Shown: positions 49,299 to 57,693 of the stretch, in pieces | Layout of the letters: every line of letters begins with the position of its first letter | Position numbering within the stretch: position 1 is the stretch's first letter | Assembly (NCBI RefSeq): GCF_037027585.1 | Contig: NZ_JAXCLE010000006.1 | Coordinates: 62,001 to 126,000, forward strand | Reading direction: 5' to 3' | Length of the DNA stretch: 64,000 nucleotides | DNA from: Solibacillus ferritrahens | GTDB lineage: Bacteria > Bacillota > Bacilli > Bacillales_A > Planococcaceae | Notes under the pieces: generated by a model | Databases searched by the model: none | What the model saw: the letters and a program-made list of their open reading frames with translations, nothing else | What the model was told of the DNA's origin: nothing | Position numbers and translations under genes: made by a program

Positions 49299-49609
49299 CC
49301 GTACGAAATTGAACAAAAATACTAACGAAGCTAATCGTCCATGAAACGGTTAGACACTGTTACCGTTTGAGGATGATATTCCAACTTTGTTACGTAGTAA
49401 AGGGAAATATTTAGTATGGGAAGCAGTGTTTTAGTAGGTGGATTAGGCATGCAGTTAATCACACAAACTTAAGATTACAGAAAATGACTAAAAAGTATAT
49501 TAGCGATAGTGTGTAAAGGCTGCGAAATCCTTGTCGAGCAAACGAAAATATAATAAGCGAAGAATTTTTCCTTTAGATGCTGTTGACCTTTAGTTTTAGG
49601 TGAAAATAA

Positions 49610-49742
49610 AGGGAACTTTTCCGTCTATTCATAGAACAACGCACTCACTCACTTATTTTTTAGGATAATAAGCGAAATTTCTTCGTCTATTTTGACCACT
49701 TTAAAAAAAATATATAAATAAGCGGAATTTCTCCCTCTATTT
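49610..49742. repeat. Diverged copy of the AATAAGGG/CCGTTATT repeat
   Basis: Three units: AATAAAGGGAACTTTTCCGT, AATAAGCGAAATTTCTTCGT and AATAAGCGGAATTTCTCCCT, each continued by CTATT. Unit design is as in the copies at 525, 11106 and 16367, but one unit is missing and the linkers differ. The rest of 49299-49823 shows no gene or terminator I can support. Confidence 0.65.
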
Positions 49743-49823
49743 AAGCCCATTTTCATTTTCACGGAAACCTTCATCCAGATAATTCGTTTTAATGAAAAAC
49801 ATTGGAAAATAAGGGAGGACACT

Positions 49824-50279
49824 ATGAAGAAAATCAATTCCGTTCTTTTAAGTTTAGGTATTGTAGCGATTGGCATAATCGTATTATTTTTATGTGTATA
49901 TCTTTTACCTATCCTTGCCCAGGAAGCAGCTGCTGTTCATCCGGAAGTCGCCTACTTGCAATATCCTATTTTACTTGGATTATACGCAACAGCAATCCCA
50001 TTTTTTTACGCGCTTTATGAGTCATTGAATATGATATATGTGATTGAACGGAAATCATTATTTTCAAGCAGCATTATAAAAGGGTTAAATTATATTAAAT
50101 ATTGTGCATTCATTATCATCGCTTTGTACGTAGCAGGATTTATTATACTTGATACGGCAAATGCTTTCCCGCCGATCATGGCAGTAGCAGGGTTAGTAAT
50201 TATTATCGTTTCCTTAATGGTAGCAACCGGATCAGTATTTATTAAAAACGTTTTATTAAAATTTCCATTATCAAATTAA
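49824..50279 (+). CDS. DUF2975 membrane protein
   Basis: 151 aa, four helices: LLSLGIVAIGIIVLFLCVYL, YPILLGLYATAIPFFYALYE, YIKYCAFIIIALYVAGFIIL and MAVAGLVIIIVSLMVATGSV. The pattern and the FYALYESLNMIYVIERKSLF stretch are those of DUF2975. Family members are commonly followed by a small Xre-type regulator (YozG); here an unrelated 83-aa gene follows instead. Function unknown. AAGGGAGGACACT precedes the ATG. Confidence 0.78.
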   Translation: MKKINSVLLSLGIVAIGIIVLFLCVYLLPILAQEAAAVHPEVAYLQYPILLGLYATAIPFFYALYESLNMIYVIERKSLFSSSIIKGLNYIKYCAFIIIALYVAGFIILDTANAFPPIMAVAGLVIIIVSLMVATGSVFIKNVLLKFPLSN

Positions 50280-50318
50280 CAGTGGAGTTTAAAAAATAGT
50301 GATCAAGGAGATGGTGTT

Positions 50319-50570
50319 TTGAGCGATATAGATAAACGAAACAGATTAAAAGAAGAGCCATTCACTTATCGAATAACTAAAAATGGAACGGTAGCAATTA
50401 ACTTTAAAGGTAAGCAAATTAAAATAGTAAAGGATAAGGAGGCAGAACGTCTTATAGCAAGAATTAAAGCAGTTGAAGATAATATATTAGAAGTACAATT
50501 ATTATTAGCGAAAATTACGGGTAACTTTAAACATGGAAATGAAAAATCCGGAAAAAATAAAAGAAAATAA
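50319..50570 (+). CDS. Hypothetical 83-aa protein, paralogue of the 37930 gene
   Basis: TTG start with AAGGAGATGGTGTT before it. The product begins SDIDKRNRLKEEPFTYRITK and ends LLLAKITGNFKHGNEKSGKN, matching the 37930 product end to end with roughly 70 percent identity by eye. It is small, basic and soluble. The N-terminal DKRNRLxEEPFxYxITKxGT and C-terminal blocks are conserved, so both copies are likely functional. Function unknown. Confidence 0.7.
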   Translation: MSDIDKRNRLKEEPFTYRITKNGTVAINFKGKQIKIVKDKEAERLIARIKAVEDNILEVQLLLAKITGNFKHGNEKSGKNKRK

Positions 50571-50590
50571 ATATTGGTAATGTAAAACAT

Positions 50591-50748
50591 TGAGGGTGGG
50601 ACAAAAGTAGAGATCTCATTGAATAGAAGAAATTCCTTATTAAGGGCCATGTTCCTGTAACGGAAAACAATTCTGGGAGTAGCAGAAAAATACCGATCTT
50701 TCCTTTTGGAAAATCGGTATTTTTTGTTTTGTCCCAGGCTCTTTTTAT
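50591..50748. repeat. Large dispersed repeat with terminator hairpin, copy 1
   Basis: Begins GGGTGGGACAAAAG and closes TTTTGTCCCAGGCTC, so the ends can pair. The inner block CCTGTAACGGAAAACAATTC plus GGGAGTAGCAGAAAAA is shared with the element at 59330-59545 (CCCGTAACGGAAATCAATTG, GGGATAAACAGAAAAA). The same layout ending in a hairpin suggests one family. Confidence 0.7.
50686..50726. terminator. Bidirectional terminator within the dispersed repeat
   Basis: AAAAATACCGAT / ATCGGTATTTTT stem with inner CTTTCC / GGAAA, between the 83-aa gene and the lipoprotein gene on the minus strand. Confidence 0.88.
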
Positions 50749-50770
50749 TTGGGTTGGCTTGATTTTATAC

Positions 50771-51229
50771 CTATTTAATGAACTCAATTAATTTTTCCGT
50801 CATTTCTTTCCCAACTGTATAAGCTGTATGGGTATCTTCGGTGTTTATAAAAGTGCTTGTTTCACCTTTTTCGTTTATCCATAGATGAAAATACTGTACA
50901 TTTCCATTCTCATAAATAATGTTCATATAATATTCTGGATTAGTCATATCCGCTATGCCATTTACTTTTACACCACTCATAATTATAGTTTTTAACATTT
51001 CGATAGAACTAATATCTTCAAGAACGATTTTGTTGGTTCCTTTCGTTTTTGAAATACTAACTTCTTTAATTTCCCCATCGATCTTTAATGTTGAAACCGC
51101 CTCTACCTTTGACTGCTGTTTAGGTTTATTTTCACCACTGTTTATTGTATTGCTTTCATTTGTTTGGCAACCAAAAAGAATCGTTGATGTAATAGTCAGT
51201 GATAAAACAAGTAACATAACTTTTTTCAT
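50771..51229 (-). CDS. YhfM-like lipoprotein
   Basis: 152 aa. The lipoprotein signal ends in TILFGCQT (lipobox LFGC). After a Ser/Asn/Lys linker, the C-terminal domain has MTNPEYYMNIIYENGNVQYF, HLWINEKGETSTFINTEDTH and TAYTVGKEMTEKL, which resembles the YhfM family. It is extracellular and membrane-tethered; function unknown. GGAGGGATTATT precedes the ATG. It is monocistronic and divergent from the PadR gene. Confidence 0.72.
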   Translation of the reverse strand: MKKVMLLVLSLTITSTILFGCQTNESNTINSGENKPKQQSKVEAVSTLKIDGEIKEVSISKTKGTNKIVLEDISSIEMLKTIIMSGVKVNGIADMTNPEYYMNIIYENGNVQYFHLWINEKGETSTFINTEDTHTAYTVGKEMTEKLIEFIK

Positions 51230-51331
51230 ATAATAATCCCTCCATAATAGTTAGACGGAGTTAACTCCCTGAAAGTTACAAGTGAAAACAGTGTTTACAA
51301 TTATTTCCGATTACTTTACTATTATGTTACA

Positions 51332-51341
51332 CGATATATCG
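51332..51341 (+). promoter_or_regulatory. Candidate PadR operator half-site
   Basis: CGATATATCG palindrome 29 bases upstream of the padR-like start. PadR-family regulators often bind AT-rich palindromes overlapping their own promoter. It is only a short match. Confidence 0.3.
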
Positions 51342-51369
51342 CGACGCATAATAAAAAGGAGGGATAAAT

Positions 51370-51684
51370 ATGTCCTATAATGGTGGACCGATGACAGAGG
51401 CAATGTATTATGTGTTATTGGCATTAATACGTCCAAACCACGGGTATCAATTAATGCAATCAATTACAGATGTATCGCGCGGAAGGTTAAAGATGGGGCC
51501 GGGCACATTATACGGAGTTCTTTCACGTATGCAAAAGGACGGATTAATAGTATTGGCAAAGGATGATGGCCGAAGAAAAACGTATGAAATTACGCAACAA
51601 GGCGAGGATGCATTGCGAATGGAATATGAGCGTCTAAAATCTTTAATTATAGACAGCAGCATTTTAGAGGAGGGAAGCCGATGA
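51370..51684 (+). CDS. PadR-family transcriptional regulator
   Basis: 104 aa, winged-helix of the PadR-s1 type. EAMYYVLLALIRPNHGYQLM, then DVSRGRLKMGPGTLYGVLSR and MQKDGLIVLAKDDGRRKTYE, are highly characteristic. Such regulators respond to small molecules or membrane stress and usually sit first in an operon with their target. Here the stop overlaps the DUF2812 gene by four bases (ATGA). AAAAGGAGGGATAAAT precedes the ATG. Confidence 0.93.
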   Translation: MSYNGGPMTEAMYYVLLALIRPNHGYQLMQSITDVSRGRLKMGPGTLYGVLSRMQKDGLIVLAKDDGRRKTYEITQQGEDALRMEYERLKSLIIDSSILEEGSR

Positions 51685-52886
51685 GTAAAATTGTACGTAA
51701 AATTCGACCGTCTGATTACTGGCGGATCGGGGAGCATGAAAGCTATTTTTCCGATATGTCTTTAAAGGGGCTGCATCTTCATAAAATAGGGACTCATTTT
51801 ATTCATTTTAAAAAAGGGGAGCCGAAGCGGATCGAATACCGCGTGGAAGTGACGAAGAACAAATCCATATCGTATGAACAAATAGATTTGTATGAAGAGA
51901 ATGGCTGGGAACATGTAACAAGCTATCAATATTTTCATGTCTTCTCATCCCTGGAAGAGAGCAATGCACCAGAAATTCATACAGACCCGGCGGAACAGGC
52001 TTATACGTTACAGCGCCTAAGTAAGATCCTTCTTATTAATTTAATCGCAATGTCATTGACGGTAGCATTAACAATCGGTATGCTGAGCGCTACATGGTTT
52101 TTGGATGGAACACCGGTTTTACGACTAGTAGAAGGGCGTATTATTCAGCAAAGTATCATGAGTATCATCCTTCTTTACTATGTGTATTACTCCATACGAG
52201 CAGCACGGGCAATCCGTTCATTAAAAAGAGACTTAAAGGAAGGGAAAGCAATCGATCATCACGCTCCATGGCAAAGCAGTTTACATAAAAATGCTGTTTT
52301 TCCGATTATACTGATAATAGTTGCATTTATAAGTGCTATATTGCCATTGATGCAATTAATAAAAATGGATACTTATACTCTGCCACAAGAGGATGGGGGC
52401 TTACCGATTGTCCGTTTGGCAGATATTGAACAGAATCCTTTACTTAAACGAGATGAATATTATATCGATGAAGTGGATTGGGCAAACCGCTACTCGACGA
52501 ATTGGGGTATTTTTGCACCTGTGCAATACGAGGTAGATGAAAGTGGCATCGTTGAGGGGAGGATGTGGGTAGATGAAAGCGGCCCATATTCACCTAGTAT
52601 CTCATCGGAAGTTTATGAACTCACTTTTCAAGCTTTTGCAGCTCCATTAGTATCCGATCTTATTAAGTGGAATTCGTATGAAGAGGAAATTGATTCGTAC
52701 GTAGAAATAGATCATGCCACACTTGATGAATTACGCGTTTATGAAAAGGAAGAAAAGAAACAAATAGTTGCTGTTAAAGGTAAAGTAGTCATGTATGTCC
52801 GCTATTACGGTTATGCGGAGGTTGATCATCTAATAGAAAACGTCGCACGAAAAATAGAAGTGCTTGCTGAAAAAGAGAATATCTAA
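51681..52886 (+). CDS. DUF2812 membrane protein, first copy
   Basis: 401 aa. The N-terminal DUF2812 domain (about 1-100) includes KIRPSDYWRIGEHESYFSDM and GTHFIHFKKGEPKRIEYRVE. Three membrane helices (about 113-135, 152-170 and 207-230) precede a roughly 170-residue extracellular domain with NPLLKRDEYYIDEVDWANRY. DUF2812 genes typically follow PadR regulators in Firmicutes; function is unknown. A second copy lies at 53969 with the same plan. ATG 51681 overlaps the padR stop. Confidence 0.88.
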   Translation: MSKIVRKIRPSDYWRIGEHESYFSDMSLKGLHLHKIGTHFIHFKKGEPKRIEYRVEVTKNKSISYEQIDLYEENGWEHVTSYQYFHVFSSLEESNAPEIHTDPAEQAYTLQRLSKILLINLIAMSLTVALTIGMLSATWFLDGTPVLRLVEGRIIQQSIMSIILLYYVYYSIRAARAIRSLKRDLKEGKAIDHHAPWQSSLHKNAVFPIILIIVAFISAILPLMQLIKMDTYTLPQEDGGLPIVRLADIEQNPLLKRDEYYIDEVDWANRYSTNWGIFAPVQYEVDESGIVEGRMWVDESGPYSPSISSEVYELTFQAFAAPLVSDLIKWNSYEEEIDSYVEIDHATLDELRVYEKEEKKQIVAVKGKVVMYVRYYGYAEVDHLIENVARKIEVLAEKENI

Positions 52887-52973
52887 TATTTGATTTTTTT
52901 AAAAATAACGAATTTTGAAACGAATTCGGAGCTTGAGCCGTATAAATAGTAAGAACTTTTAGGAGGGATTTTT

Positions 52974-53939
52974 ATGTCGGTTCAGGATCCACTTTCGTTT
53001 GGTACATATTTTATCAATAATGAATTTAAAAAGATTTATAATGCTTCTACAGCGGATTTCCATACCTTAATTTCTGTTGATGATTTTATTGAAGTTGGGA
53101 AGGAATTTAATAAAGGTGTAACACATTATGAAATCGCCCATCAATTTCAATACGATGACATCACTCAATTTGTCTGGTTGGATGATCAGAAGAAAAAAGC
53201 AATTGTCGTTGCATTTGATGTGGAAAATGTCATTCAAAGTCTTTATTTAAAGCCATATGTTATATTTCCAGAAACCGATCAGAAATTTACGAAAAACAAA
53301 TATCGTATGCCCATTGAACAGGAATGGTTTGTATTTTGGGGAGGTACGAATGAATTCGTCAATTACCACTATCCATATGAACAGCAGCGCTATGCCTATG
53401 ATCTTATTATCATGAAAGATGGCAGAAGCTATATGGATTCACCGACATTGAATGCTAGTTACTATGCCTTTAATGCAGATGTTGTAGCTCCATATGTAGG
53501 GAAAGTCATAACAGTCGTCTCACACATTAATGACAATATTCCTGGGGAAATGGATGAAGAGAATGCTGCAGGCAATTATGTTGTCATTGCCCACCCTAAT
53601 GAGGAATACAGTATGATTGCTCATTTTAAGAAAGATTCAATCGTTGTAAAGCCGGGGGATACAGTAAAAGAAGGGCAACTGCTTGGTCAATGCGGGAATT
53701 CAGGCAATTCATCGGAAGCGCACATTCATTTTCAAATAATGGATAAAGCCGATATGAACGAAGCAAAATCGATTCGAATTCAGTTTCAGGATGATTTTGA
53801 GCCAATACAGGGGGATACAGTTAAGCCACTGCCTTTTAAAGATCATTCTGAAGGAAAATTTGATAAAGTCGAGAACTCATTTTCAATTGTTGAAGTGATA
53901 CAGATGATACCTAAAGTAATCGGTCAATTATTTAAGTAG
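52974..53939 (+). CDS. M23-family metallopeptidase domain protein
   Basis: 321 aa, no obvious signal peptide. The C-terminal half is an M23 (LytM) fold. FWGGTNEFVNYHYPYEQQRY and AYDLIIMKDG correspond to the first zinc-ligand region (HxxxD-like), and GNSGNSSEAHIHFQIMD is the conserved HxH motif. The N-terminal 110 residues are a separate domain (YNASTADFHTLISVDDFIEV). This class cuts peptidoglycan cross-links or is a catalytically silent relative; without a secretion signal its site of action is unclear. TTTTAGGAGGGATTTTT precedes the ATG. Confidence 0.82.
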   Translation: MSVQDPLSFGTYFINNEFKKIYNASTADFHTLISVDDFIEVGKEFNKGVTHYEIAHQFQYDDITQFVWLDDQKKKAIVVAFDVENVIQSLYLKPYVIFPETDQKFTKNKYRMPIEQEWFVFWGGTNEFVNYHYPYEQQRYAYDLIIMKDGRSYMDSPTLNASYYAFNADVVAPYVGKVITVVSHINDNIPGEMDEENAAGNYVVIAHPNEEYSMIAHFKKDSIVVKPGDTVKEGQLLGQCGNSGNSSEAHIHFQIMDKADMNEAKSIRIQFQDDFEPIQGDTVKPLPFKDHSEGKFDKVENSFSIVEVIQMIPKVIGQLFK

Positions 53940-53968
53940 AACAGATCCAGAAGAAGGAGGTTGAAAGA

Positions 53969-55147
53969 ATGACGAAAACTGTACGCAAGTTAAGACCTGC
54001 TGATTTTTGGAAAGTCGGAGAACATGAGAGCTGGTTTTCGGATATGTCCGAACAAGGCCTACATATATATGATATAGGGACCCATTTTGCTAAGTTTAAA
54101 AAAGGTGAACGTAAGCAGATGGAATACCGATTGGAACTGGCGAAGGACAAATATATTTCAAATGACAAAATCGATTTATATAAGGAAAATGGCTGGGATT
54201 ATATAGCAAGTGACCGCTACTTTCATATTTTTGCAGCCCCGACTGAAAGAAAGACGAAAGAGATAGAAGTCCATTCGGTAGAATATATGGCTGTATTAAA
54301 ATCACTTCAGAGAAAAATGCTGCTGAATCTCCTTGTAACAGTAGGAGGAGTAGCATTAATAATTTTTGTATTATACAGATTTTGGTTCCTTGATAATACT
54401 AAAATATTACTTTTAATTGACGGGGGCTTAGAAGTTACATTAATTTTAGCTGTAATTAATTCCTTCTATATAATAACTGCATTTAAAAGCTGGAGGGGAA
54501 TTACTCGGGTACGTAAAAAATTTATAGAAGGTGAATTGATCGATCATCATAAACCTTGGGAACTCTCTTTTTTATATAATAAGATTACCTATATATTTAA
54601 TATTGTAATTACCATAATTGCTCTGATTATCCCGATTTACCAAATAACTAAAATAGATCATTTGACGTTACCGAGGGAGGATACGTCATTACCGATTGTC
54701 AGACTGGAGTCGATTGAAAATAATCCGCATTTAGTAAGAATGGAATGGGGTAACTATGTTAGCGTTAATTGGAGTGCTTTTGCCCCAATCATATATGAGA
54801 TTGTAGAGAATGGTGAAGAAAAAACGGGGGAATGGACTGATCCGAATAACACTTACACACCAATAATATACTCAAATATTTATCAGCTACGTTTTCAATT
54901 CCTTGTGGATCCTTTAGTTAAAGATTTAATAAAAGAAAGTAATTATGAAAGCAATGATAAAAAATTTTTTACAGAAACAACACATGAAAAATTTGACCAA
55001 CTGCTAATTCATGAAGGAGATGAAGTTAAAGAATTTATTTTCGTAAAAGATAATGCCGTAATGTATATTTCCTACAATGGAAAGGTAAAAGCAGATGTCA
55101 TAATAGATCAGGCTGCTGAAAAAATCAGCTTACTAACAAATAAATAG
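53969..55147 (+). CDS. DUF2812 membrane protein, second copy
   Basis: 392 aa, the same architecture as the 51681 product: KLRPADFWKVGEHESWFSDM, GTHFAKFKKGERKQMEYRLE, three helices (about 113-135, 145-170 and 207-230) and an extracellular domain (SIENNPHLVRMEWGNYVSVN). The two are clearly paralogues, with the M23 gene between them. AAGGAGGTTGAAAGA precedes the ATG. It is the last gene of the cluster. Function unknown. Confidence 0.86.
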   Translation: MTKTVRKLRPADFWKVGEHESWFSDMSEQGLHIYDIGTHFAKFKKGERKQMEYRLELAKDKYISNDKIDLYKENGWDYIASDRYFHIFAAPTERKTKEIEVHSVEYMAVLKSLQRKMLLNLLVTVGGVALIIFVLYRFWFLDNTKILLLIDGGLEVTLILAVINSFYIITAFKSWRGITRVRKKFIEGELIDHHKPWELSFLYNKITYIFNIVITIIALIIPIYQITKIDHLTLPREDTSLPIVRLESIENNPHLVRMEWGNYVSVNWSAFAPIIYEIVENGEEKTGEWTDPNNTYTPIIYSNIYQLRFQFLVDPLVKDLIKESNYESNDKKFFTETTHEKFDQLLIHEGDEVKEFIFVKDNAVMYISYNGKVKADVIIDQAAEKISLLTNK

Positions 55148-55152
55148 TTTCT

Positions 55153-55264
55153 GCTCCCCTCCGCTCCGCGTCATTCTGCTTTGGCATAAAGTGAATTTCT
55201 TCATAATTGAAGATATAAAAGAGAACCCTTCCGCTCTCCGCCGCCTCGCGATAGCGCAAGCGGC
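55153..55264. repeat. REP-like dispersed repeat, copy 2 (inverted)
   Basis: Reads TCTGCTTTGGCATAAAGTGA at one end and CGCGATAGCGCAAGCGGC at the other. Reverse-complemented it follows the segment 815-910 block by block. GC-rich end blocks (CTCCGCTCCGCG, CCGCCTCGCG) stand out from the AT-rich surroundings. It abuts the palindromic element at 55285. Confidence 0.8.
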
Positions 55265-55284
55265 TTGATTGGGTGTTTTTTACT

Positions 55285-55446
55285 TCACTTTATAACGTGG
55301 GTAAAATTTTGTAATTGGTGGGCCTCACAATCGGCAATAAAGGCAGTGATAAAGACACGTATCACGTGGCTTTATCGCTGTCTTGCCGTAGCCCACCAAT
55401 CAATCAAGTTAAATTTTATTAGAAAATCTTCCACATGTTATAGTGA
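55285..55446. repeat. 162-nt palindromic element (MITE-like or structured RNA)
   Basis: Nested inverted repeats run the whole length: TCAC...TATAAC-GTGG / CCAC-AT-GTTATA-GTGA at the ends, GTAAAATTTT / AAATTTTA next, then ATTGGTGGGC / GCCCACCAAT (10 bp perfect), GGCAA / TTGCC, GATAAAG / CTTTATC and an apical CACGT-ATC-ACGTG. The predicted transcript would fold into one long hairpin. No coding potential is credible. It lies 98 bases before the LysE gene. Confidence 0.75.
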
Positions 55447-55543
55447 GGAGCCAGCAAAATACAAGTCATTTAAAAATGTATGTAGCTTCCTTCGTCTTAA
55501 TTATGTTAAAATAACTAAAAATTTAGAAAACGAAGGTGAGAAA

Positions 55544-56164
55544 ATGGAGAATATCGTATTCTTTATTATTGCATGTGTGCTGTTGATTATTTTGCCGGGT
55601 CCTGATACAGCAATTGTGACGAAAAATACAGTCGTCAATGGACAAAATGGTGGCTTTCAGACGATGCTCGGATCATGTGTAGGCTTAACCGTTCATACGA
55701 TTGCTGCGGTTGCCGGATTATCAGCCCTTATCGTTAAATCTGCCGTAGCATTTACAGTGTTAAAGTATGTGGGTGCCGCTTATCTATGCTATTTGGGTAT
55801 AAAAACATTGCTTGCTATGCGTGTGAAAAAAACAGAGATTGATGAAGTTCCGACCATCGAAGCAAAGGGGAAATCCTATTTCAGGCAAGGGTTGGTAACG
55901 AATATTACAAATCCTAAGGTGGCGGTATTTTTCCTTACGTTTTTACCGCAATTTTTATCAGCAGGCAGTGAGCCATTTTGGCCTTTCTTAACAATGGGTA
56001 TTATTTATATTGTACTCACGTTTGTATGGTTTGCTGTTTATGTATTCTTATTAAACAAAATACGCAATTTCATGAAAAAACCAGCTACACAATCAGCTAT
56101 AGAAGGGTTAACTGGTGCTGTGTTAATTGGATTTGGCATGAAACTCGCATTTGAAAAGCAGTAA
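55544..56164 (+). CDS. LysE/RhtB-family amino-acid exporter
   Basis: 206 aa, six helices. NIVFFIIACVLLIILPGPDT is the N-terminal helix with the conserved PGPD, and FRQGLVTNITNPKVAVFFLT is the second conserved block (NPK). This is a standard translocator of neutral or basic amino acids or their analogues. ATG 55544 follows GAAGGTGAGAAA; the long upstream open frame runs through the palindromic element and is not coding. It is monocistronic, followed by a strong hairpin at 56267. Confidence 0.9.
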   Translation: MENIVFFIIACVLLIILPGPDTAIVTKNTVVNGQNGGFQTMLGSCVGLTVHTIAAVAGLSALIVKSAVAFTVLKYVGAAYLCYLGIKTLLAMRVKKTEIDEVPTIEAKGKSYFRQGLVTNITNPKVAVFFLTFLPQFLSAGSEPFWPFLTMGIIYIVLTFVWFAVYVFLLNKIRNFMKKPATQSAIEGLTGAVLIGFGMKLAFEKQ

Positions 56165-56266
56165 TAGGTGGGGCATAAGTAGAGTTTTTTTAATAAGTGA
56201 ATTAACCTTATATCTCAGAAGCATCAACGCCTGATACTACATGTTCAGGCTGTGGTCTTTTTATTA

Positions 56267-56297
56267 AATAACCTGCATGTAAATGCAGGTTATTTTA
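56267..56297. terminator. Terminator hairpins after the LysE gene
   Basis: AATAACCTGCAT-GTAA-ATGCAGGTTATTTT, a 12-bp perfect stem. A weaker hairpin (GCCTGA / TCAGGC, then TTTTT) lies just before it at 56229-56262. Confidence 0.85.
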
Positions 56298-56346
56298 ATT
56301 TGCTTAGAAAATTAGTTTGAAGAAGTATTTTATAGGTGGGAATAAA

Positions 56347-56469
56347 ATGGATCGATCCATTGTTAATCTTAATGAATATGACCCTAAGTGGGAAAAGATG
56401 TTTGAAGATGAGAAGAAACGAATTGTGCAGGTTTTAGGTGATAAGATAGTTTTTTTCCCTGTATCATAA
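56347..56469 (+). pseudogene. Truncated GrpB/UPF0157 family fragment
   Basis: 40 codons reading MDRSIVNLNEYDPKWEKMFE then DEKKRIVQVLGDKIVFFPVS. This is the N-terminus of the GrpB (UPF0157) family, where NPEWPELFEEEKxxIxxxLG is conserved, but the chain stops before the HIGSTSVPG active motif. AGGTGGGAATAAA precedes the ATG. It is a remnant. The remainder of 56165-56512 holds the hairpins at 56229-56297 and nothing else. Confidence 0.65.
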
Positions 56470-56512
56470 ATGATGATTTGGATTATAACGACTTTTATTT
56501 CACCATTGTTTA

Positions 56513-57112
56513 TTATATTAACCTAACGATATGTTTTTTGGTCACATCATTAATTTTAAAATAATCTTCCTGTAGCATGCCATAAATAACACAGTCTTTG
56601 TATTGATTTTTAGCATTTCGAATCATATGGCGGATGATGCCTTCTTGAACCATCCCAGCCTTCCTCATTATTTTTCCTGAGGCAGGGTTGTCGGTATTAT
56701 GTGCAGCAGAAATTTTATGTAAGTTCATATATTGGAAGCCAAATTCAACAACCGCCTTTAACGCTTCGGTCCCATACCCCTGATTCCACCATTCGTATCC
56801 AATAGAATAGCTTACTTTACAGTTTCCCGTAGTAATATCAAAATCATATAAATCAATTTCTCCGATCAATTCTCTATCAACTTTTCGTTCAATCGCCCAC
56901 CAACAAAATTCTTTACTGGCATAATTACTTATAATTTTTTCTACTCTTTCGCTCGTTTCTGCAACGGTCTTATGTGCGGCGCTTGCTCGGTTATCAGATA
57001 CCCGTTCGTCTGAAAGCCAGTGATCAAAGACCTTTTGAATATCCGATATTTCCATCCTTCTAAGGATTAATCGCTCGGTTTCAATTTTCGATGTTCCTAA
57101 AAAATTAATCAT
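56513..57112 (-). CDS. GNAT-family acetyltransferase (RimJ/RimL type)
   Basis: 199 aa. TSKIETERLILRRMEISDIQ at the start, IGYEWWNQGYGTEALKAVVE with the acetyl-CoA loop NQGYGTE, and ASGKIMRKAGMVQEGIIRHM at the end are classic Acetyltransf_3 motifs. GAGGAGGTGGAAC precedes ATG 57112, giving MINFLG. The in-frame upstream ATG at 57127 lacks an SD. The substrate is unknown. It is monocistronic. Confidence 0.9.
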   Translation of the reverse strand: MINFLGTSKIETERLILRRMEISDIQKVFDHWLSDERVSDNRASAAHKTVAETSERVEKIISNYASKEFCWWAIERKVDRELIGEIDLYDFDITTGNCKVSYSIGYEWWNQGYGTEALKAVVEFGFQYMNLHKISAAHNTDNPASGKIMRKAGMVQEGIIRHMIRNAKNQYKDCVIYGMLQEDYFKINDVTKKHIVRLI

Positions 57113-57173
57113 GTTCCACCTCCTCAAATTAATTATAGATATTTCTTATATTTTTCCGAAAATATTTTACTCT

Positions 57174-57587
57174 TTAATTAGTAGGTAACAATTGCATTAA
57201 AGCGCCAAAATATTGCGAAGCTGTAGTAAAACTAATAAAAGCAAGCAGTTCACTAATTTCTTCATCCGATAAATATTTTTTTAAAACTAATGTAACATTT
57301 AATGGTGTATGTCCTTTTGTTTTTAAAAAAGCTTGAGCGAAACCTGTACATATAGCTGTTTTTTCATCGTAAAGTAGTGGGTCTGGTTTTCCTTTTGCTT
57401 TACAATATTGACACCCATTTTCTTGTGCAAGTATTCTGCGGACTTGTTCCTTTAATGTGGCCGATAAGAAACCATCCTTTTCAAGTGTCTCTCCTAAACT
57501 AGACCATTGCTCCTGAACTTGTTGATTGAATCCTAATAATTGTTGGAATGGTGTATCTCCAATTGTATTGATTTTTATAATTGTCAT
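57174..57587 (-). CDS. AhpD-like / carboxymuconolactone decarboxylase-fold protein
   Basis: 137 aa, all helical. The CxxC redox motif is in LAQENGCQYCKAKGKPDPLL; the usual His seven residues after is not obvious. ISELLAFISFTTASQYFGAL closes the fold. This group contains alkylhydroperoxidases (AhpD) and thiol peroxidases, so a role in peroxide or electrophile reduction is likely. It is divergent from an AsnC-type regulator gene 106 bases away, which probably controls it. AGGAGGGATGAATA precedes the start. Confidence 0.75.
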   Translation of the reverse strand: MTIIKINTIGDTPFQQLLGFNQQVQEQWSSLGETLEKDGFLSATLKEQVRRILAQENGCQYCKAKGKPDPLLYDEKTAICTGFAQAFLKTKGHTPLNVTLVLKKYLSDEEISELLAFISFTTASQYFGALMQLLPTN

Positions 57588-57693
57588 TATTCATCCCTCC
57601 TGATTTTAGTATAGAATGAATATAAAAGGTTTCATATAAATAATTTAAAGTATTTTTATGTGCATTATTTAAAAATAGAAAGGATTATTTGAA

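Noticed and set aside
55265..55543. In-frame 5' extension of the LysE gene by 93 codons
   Set aside because: It reads through the long palindrome, has no membrane-protein character, and the SD and homologue start support 55544.
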